Translations under genes and position numbers: made by a program
NCBI GenBank assembly: GCA_028817635.1
Contig: JAPPPH010000439.1
Span: 1 to 8,176, forward strand
Direction: 5' to 3'
Source: Verrucomicrobiales bacterium
Lineage (GTDB): Bacteria; Verrucomicrobiota; Verrucomicrobiia; Limisphaerales; UBA1096
DNA: 8,176 bases
The notes under the pieces: model-generated
Told to the model about the DNA's origin: nothing
Seen by the model: the letters and a program-made list of their open reading frames with translations, nothing else
Databases searched by the model: none
Shown: positions 7,345 to 8,176 of the stretch, piece by piece
Layout of the letters: every line of letters begins with the position of its first letter
How positions within the stretch are numbered: position 1 is the first letter of the stretch

Positions 7345-7701
7345 ATGGCATCCAGCAAGCCGGAAACATTTATTCGAAAGACGGCAACTTCGCTGCCGGA
7401 GGTGGAAGTGGGAGCGGTTTGTGACAAGGTCGCCTTTAAGGCGGGCAAAAAGAATTTTCTCTTTTTGGGGAATGATGGCAACGGGTACGATTTGAAACTC
7501 AAGTTGAAGGATTCGTTGGAGGAAGCGAACGAACTCGCTGCAGGCCAAGCGGGTGCGGTGAGCGTTGGTTCGACCGGTTGGGTGGAGTTGAACTTCCCTC
7601 AGAATAAATCATTGCCGCAACCGGTTTTGGTTCGATGGATTAAGGAGAGTTACCGGTTGTTGGTTCCCAAAAAGATTAGTTCAAAGCTGGGCACACACTG
7701 A
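7345..7701 (+). CDS. MmcQ/YjbR-like small protein
   Basis: This 118-residue cytoplasmic protein has no signal peptide or membrane segment. It resembles the MmcQ/YjbR family (double-wing fold, often annotated as DNA-binding, with poorly known function), whose members have about this length. Supporting features are an N-terminal LPEVEVGAVCDKVAFKAGKK strand region (17-36), then FLFLGNDGNGYDLKLKL, a VGSTGWVELNF segment and a C-terminal helix WIKESYRLLVPKK, matching the W..V..SYRL ending typical of the family. The ATG lies three bases after the sulfatase stop, so the two are probably cotranscribed. No Shine-Dalgarno is visible, and translation may depend on coupling. Nothing ties it functionally to sulfatases. 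The assignment rests on recalled family pattern, not on a search. Confidence 0.7.
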   Translation: MASSKPETFIRKTATSLPEVEVGAVCDKVAFKAGKKNFLFLGNDGNGYDLKLKLKDSLEEANELAAGQAGAVSVGSTGWVELNFPQNKSLPQPVLVRWIKESYRLLVPKKISSKLGTH

Positions 7702-7724
7702 GCTGAACGTTGCCAGTTGAGGCC

Positions 7725-7740
7725 GGATTGGGCACAATCC
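7725..7740. repeat. Short inverted repeat upstream of the second sulfatase
   Basis: GGATTG and CAATCC form a perfect 6-bp stem with a GGCA loop. The hairpin lies between the small gene's stop and the GTG start of the next sulfatase, ending seven bases before that start. No T-run follows, so it is not a standard terminator. It occupies the ribosome-binding region and could affect initiation, but a stem this short may also be chance. Confidence 0.4.
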
Positions 7741-7747
7741 CCGCACC

Positions 7748-8176
7748 GTGAAACGATTCATACTGATAGCGCTTTTTTGTGCGCTTGGTTTGGCGACGGC
7801 ACAGGCGGCCAAGCGGCCCAATGTGGTTTTCTTTTTGGTGGACGACATGGGGTGGCGCGATGTCGGCTGCTTCGGGAGTCCGTTTTACGACACGCCCAAT
7901 ATCGATCGCTTGGCAAAGCAGGGTGTGAAATTCACCAATGCGTACGCGACCTGTCATGTGTGTTCCCCGACGCGTGCCAGCATCATGACCGGCAAATATC
8001 CCGGCCGGTTGGATCTCACCGATTGGCTTTCCGGTCGCCGCGATTTCGATTTTCAAAGTCATCTCAGTGCCGAGAAACTGCAGGCACTGCCGTTGGAGGA
8101 GGTGACGTTGGCCGAGGCCCTCAAGGCGAACGGTTATCGCACCGGCATCTTAGGCAAAAGGCACCTTGGCAACGAA
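7748..8176 (+). CDS. Sulfatase, arylsulfatase type, 3' truncated by window edge
   Basis: These are the first 143 codons of a second exported sulfatase; the rest lies beyond the window. GTG 7748 is the best start. An in-frame stop lies at 7718-7720, and the GTG gives a clear signal peptide (MKRFILIALFCALGLATAQA) just before the mature AKRPNVVFFLVDDMGWRDVG. Asp32-Asp33 are the first metal ligands and CSPTR (72-76) is a canonical cysteine-type formylglycine motif. The following MTGKYPGRLDLTDWLSG is typical of arylsulfatase A-like enzymes in these phyla, so this is a different subfamily from the sulfatase upstream. The usual GKWHLG motif reads GKRHLG (136-141); the catalytic Lys and His are kept but the Trp codon is AGG (8159-8161). 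The 46-base gap after the small gene makes cotranscription possible. Substrate unknown. Confidence 0.92.
   Translation, partial: MKRFILIALFCALGLATAQAAKRPNVVFFLVDDMGWRDVGCFGSPFYDTPNIDRLAKQGVKFTNAYATCHVCSPTRASIMTGKYPGRLDLTDWLSGRRDFDFQSHLSAEKLQALPLEEVTLAEALKANGYRTGILGKRHLGNE

Larger units (their letters stand above)
1675..7914. repeat. Dispersed iterated palindromic word (core TTGGCCAA, halves GCTTGGC / GCCAAGC)
   Basis: By hand scan GCTTGGC starts at 1702, 2234, 2491, 3106, 3128, 3337, 3432, 3590, 4144, 4514, 5016, 5058, 5086, 5900, 6216 and 7908. GCCAAGC starts at 1675, 1707, 2043, 5079, 5091, 5183, 6022, 6598, 7544 and 7808. Fuller palindromic forms with CTTGGCCAAG occur at 1700-1715, 4515-4524, 5057-5068, 5084-5099, 5900-5910 and 6018-6029. 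In genes the word is read in all three codon phases (Leu-Gly, Leu-Ala and Ala-Trp readings). Near misses such as 2411-2420, 3394-3400 and 4983-4991 are not counted. Nothing strict is seen before 1675. The range given is the span of the set, not one continuous element. Confidence 0.8.

Noticed and set aside
6871..7548. Minus-strand open frame of 225 codons across the first sulfatase end and the small gene
   Set aside because: It overlaps two well-supported + strand genes, and its Cys/Arg/His-rich composition is typical of an antisense shadow.
1675..7914. CRISPR array or insertion-sequence ends as an explanation for the repeated word
   Set aside because: Spacing is irregular (tens to over a thousand bases), copies lie inside conserved genes, and there are no regular spacers, transposase or target duplications.
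7676..8062. Minus-strand open frame of 128 codons over the second sulfatase start
   Set aside because: The + strand encodes a signal peptide, metal site and CSPTR motif here, so the antisense frame is a shadow.

Overview
The window is a stretch of bacterial chromosome, moderately GC-rich, packed with genes for exported proteins. Its gene content (a planctomycete-type cytochrome c/DUF1592 protein, a Tat-exported DUF1552 protein, a PhoD-like phosphoesterase and two formylglycine sulfatases) is typical of the Planctomycetota-Verrucomicrobiota group. I lean towards a marine or aquatic verrucomicrobium, because start codons mostly lack a clear Shine-Dalgarno sequence and the overall style fits, but the sequence alone cannot settle the phylum. 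No rRNA, tRNA, insertion sequence, integrase or CRISPR array is visible.

Layout. Positions 3-5079 (+) hold three closely packed genes: a 5'-truncated PhoD-like metallophosphoesterase, a two-haem-motif cytochrome protein of the DUF1587/1595/1592/1588/1585 architecture, and a DUF1552 protein with a Tat signal. Spacings of 24 and 1 bases suggest one transcript. On the opposite strand, convergent with this set, lies a nitroreductase-family FMN oxidoreductase (5102-5767). After a 92-base divergent gap comes a second + strand set: an iduronate-2-sulfatase-like sulfatase (5860-7341), a small MmcQ/YjbR-like protein (7345-7701), and the N-terminal part of a second, arylsulfatase-type sulfatase (7748 to the window edge). 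The sulfatases are presumably exported and remove sulfate esters from polysaccharides. The role of the cytochrome/DUF1552 pair is not established, and the phosphoesterase next to it is the only substrate hint.

The most unusual structure is not a gene. A short palindromic word, GCTTGGCCAAGC and its half forms GCTTGGC/GCCAAGC, recurs throughout the window. By hand count there are 26 occurrences of the 7-mer and its complement, where roughly one or two would be expected. They occur in coding sequence in all three codon phases. Two perfect 16-base copies, GCGCTTGGCCAAGCGC, fill the gap after the phosphoesterase gene and the convergent junction after the DUF1552 gene. This looks like a genome-wide iterated palindrome, comparable in kind to cyanobacterial HIP1 or to DNA-uptake words, and it is the observation most worth following up.
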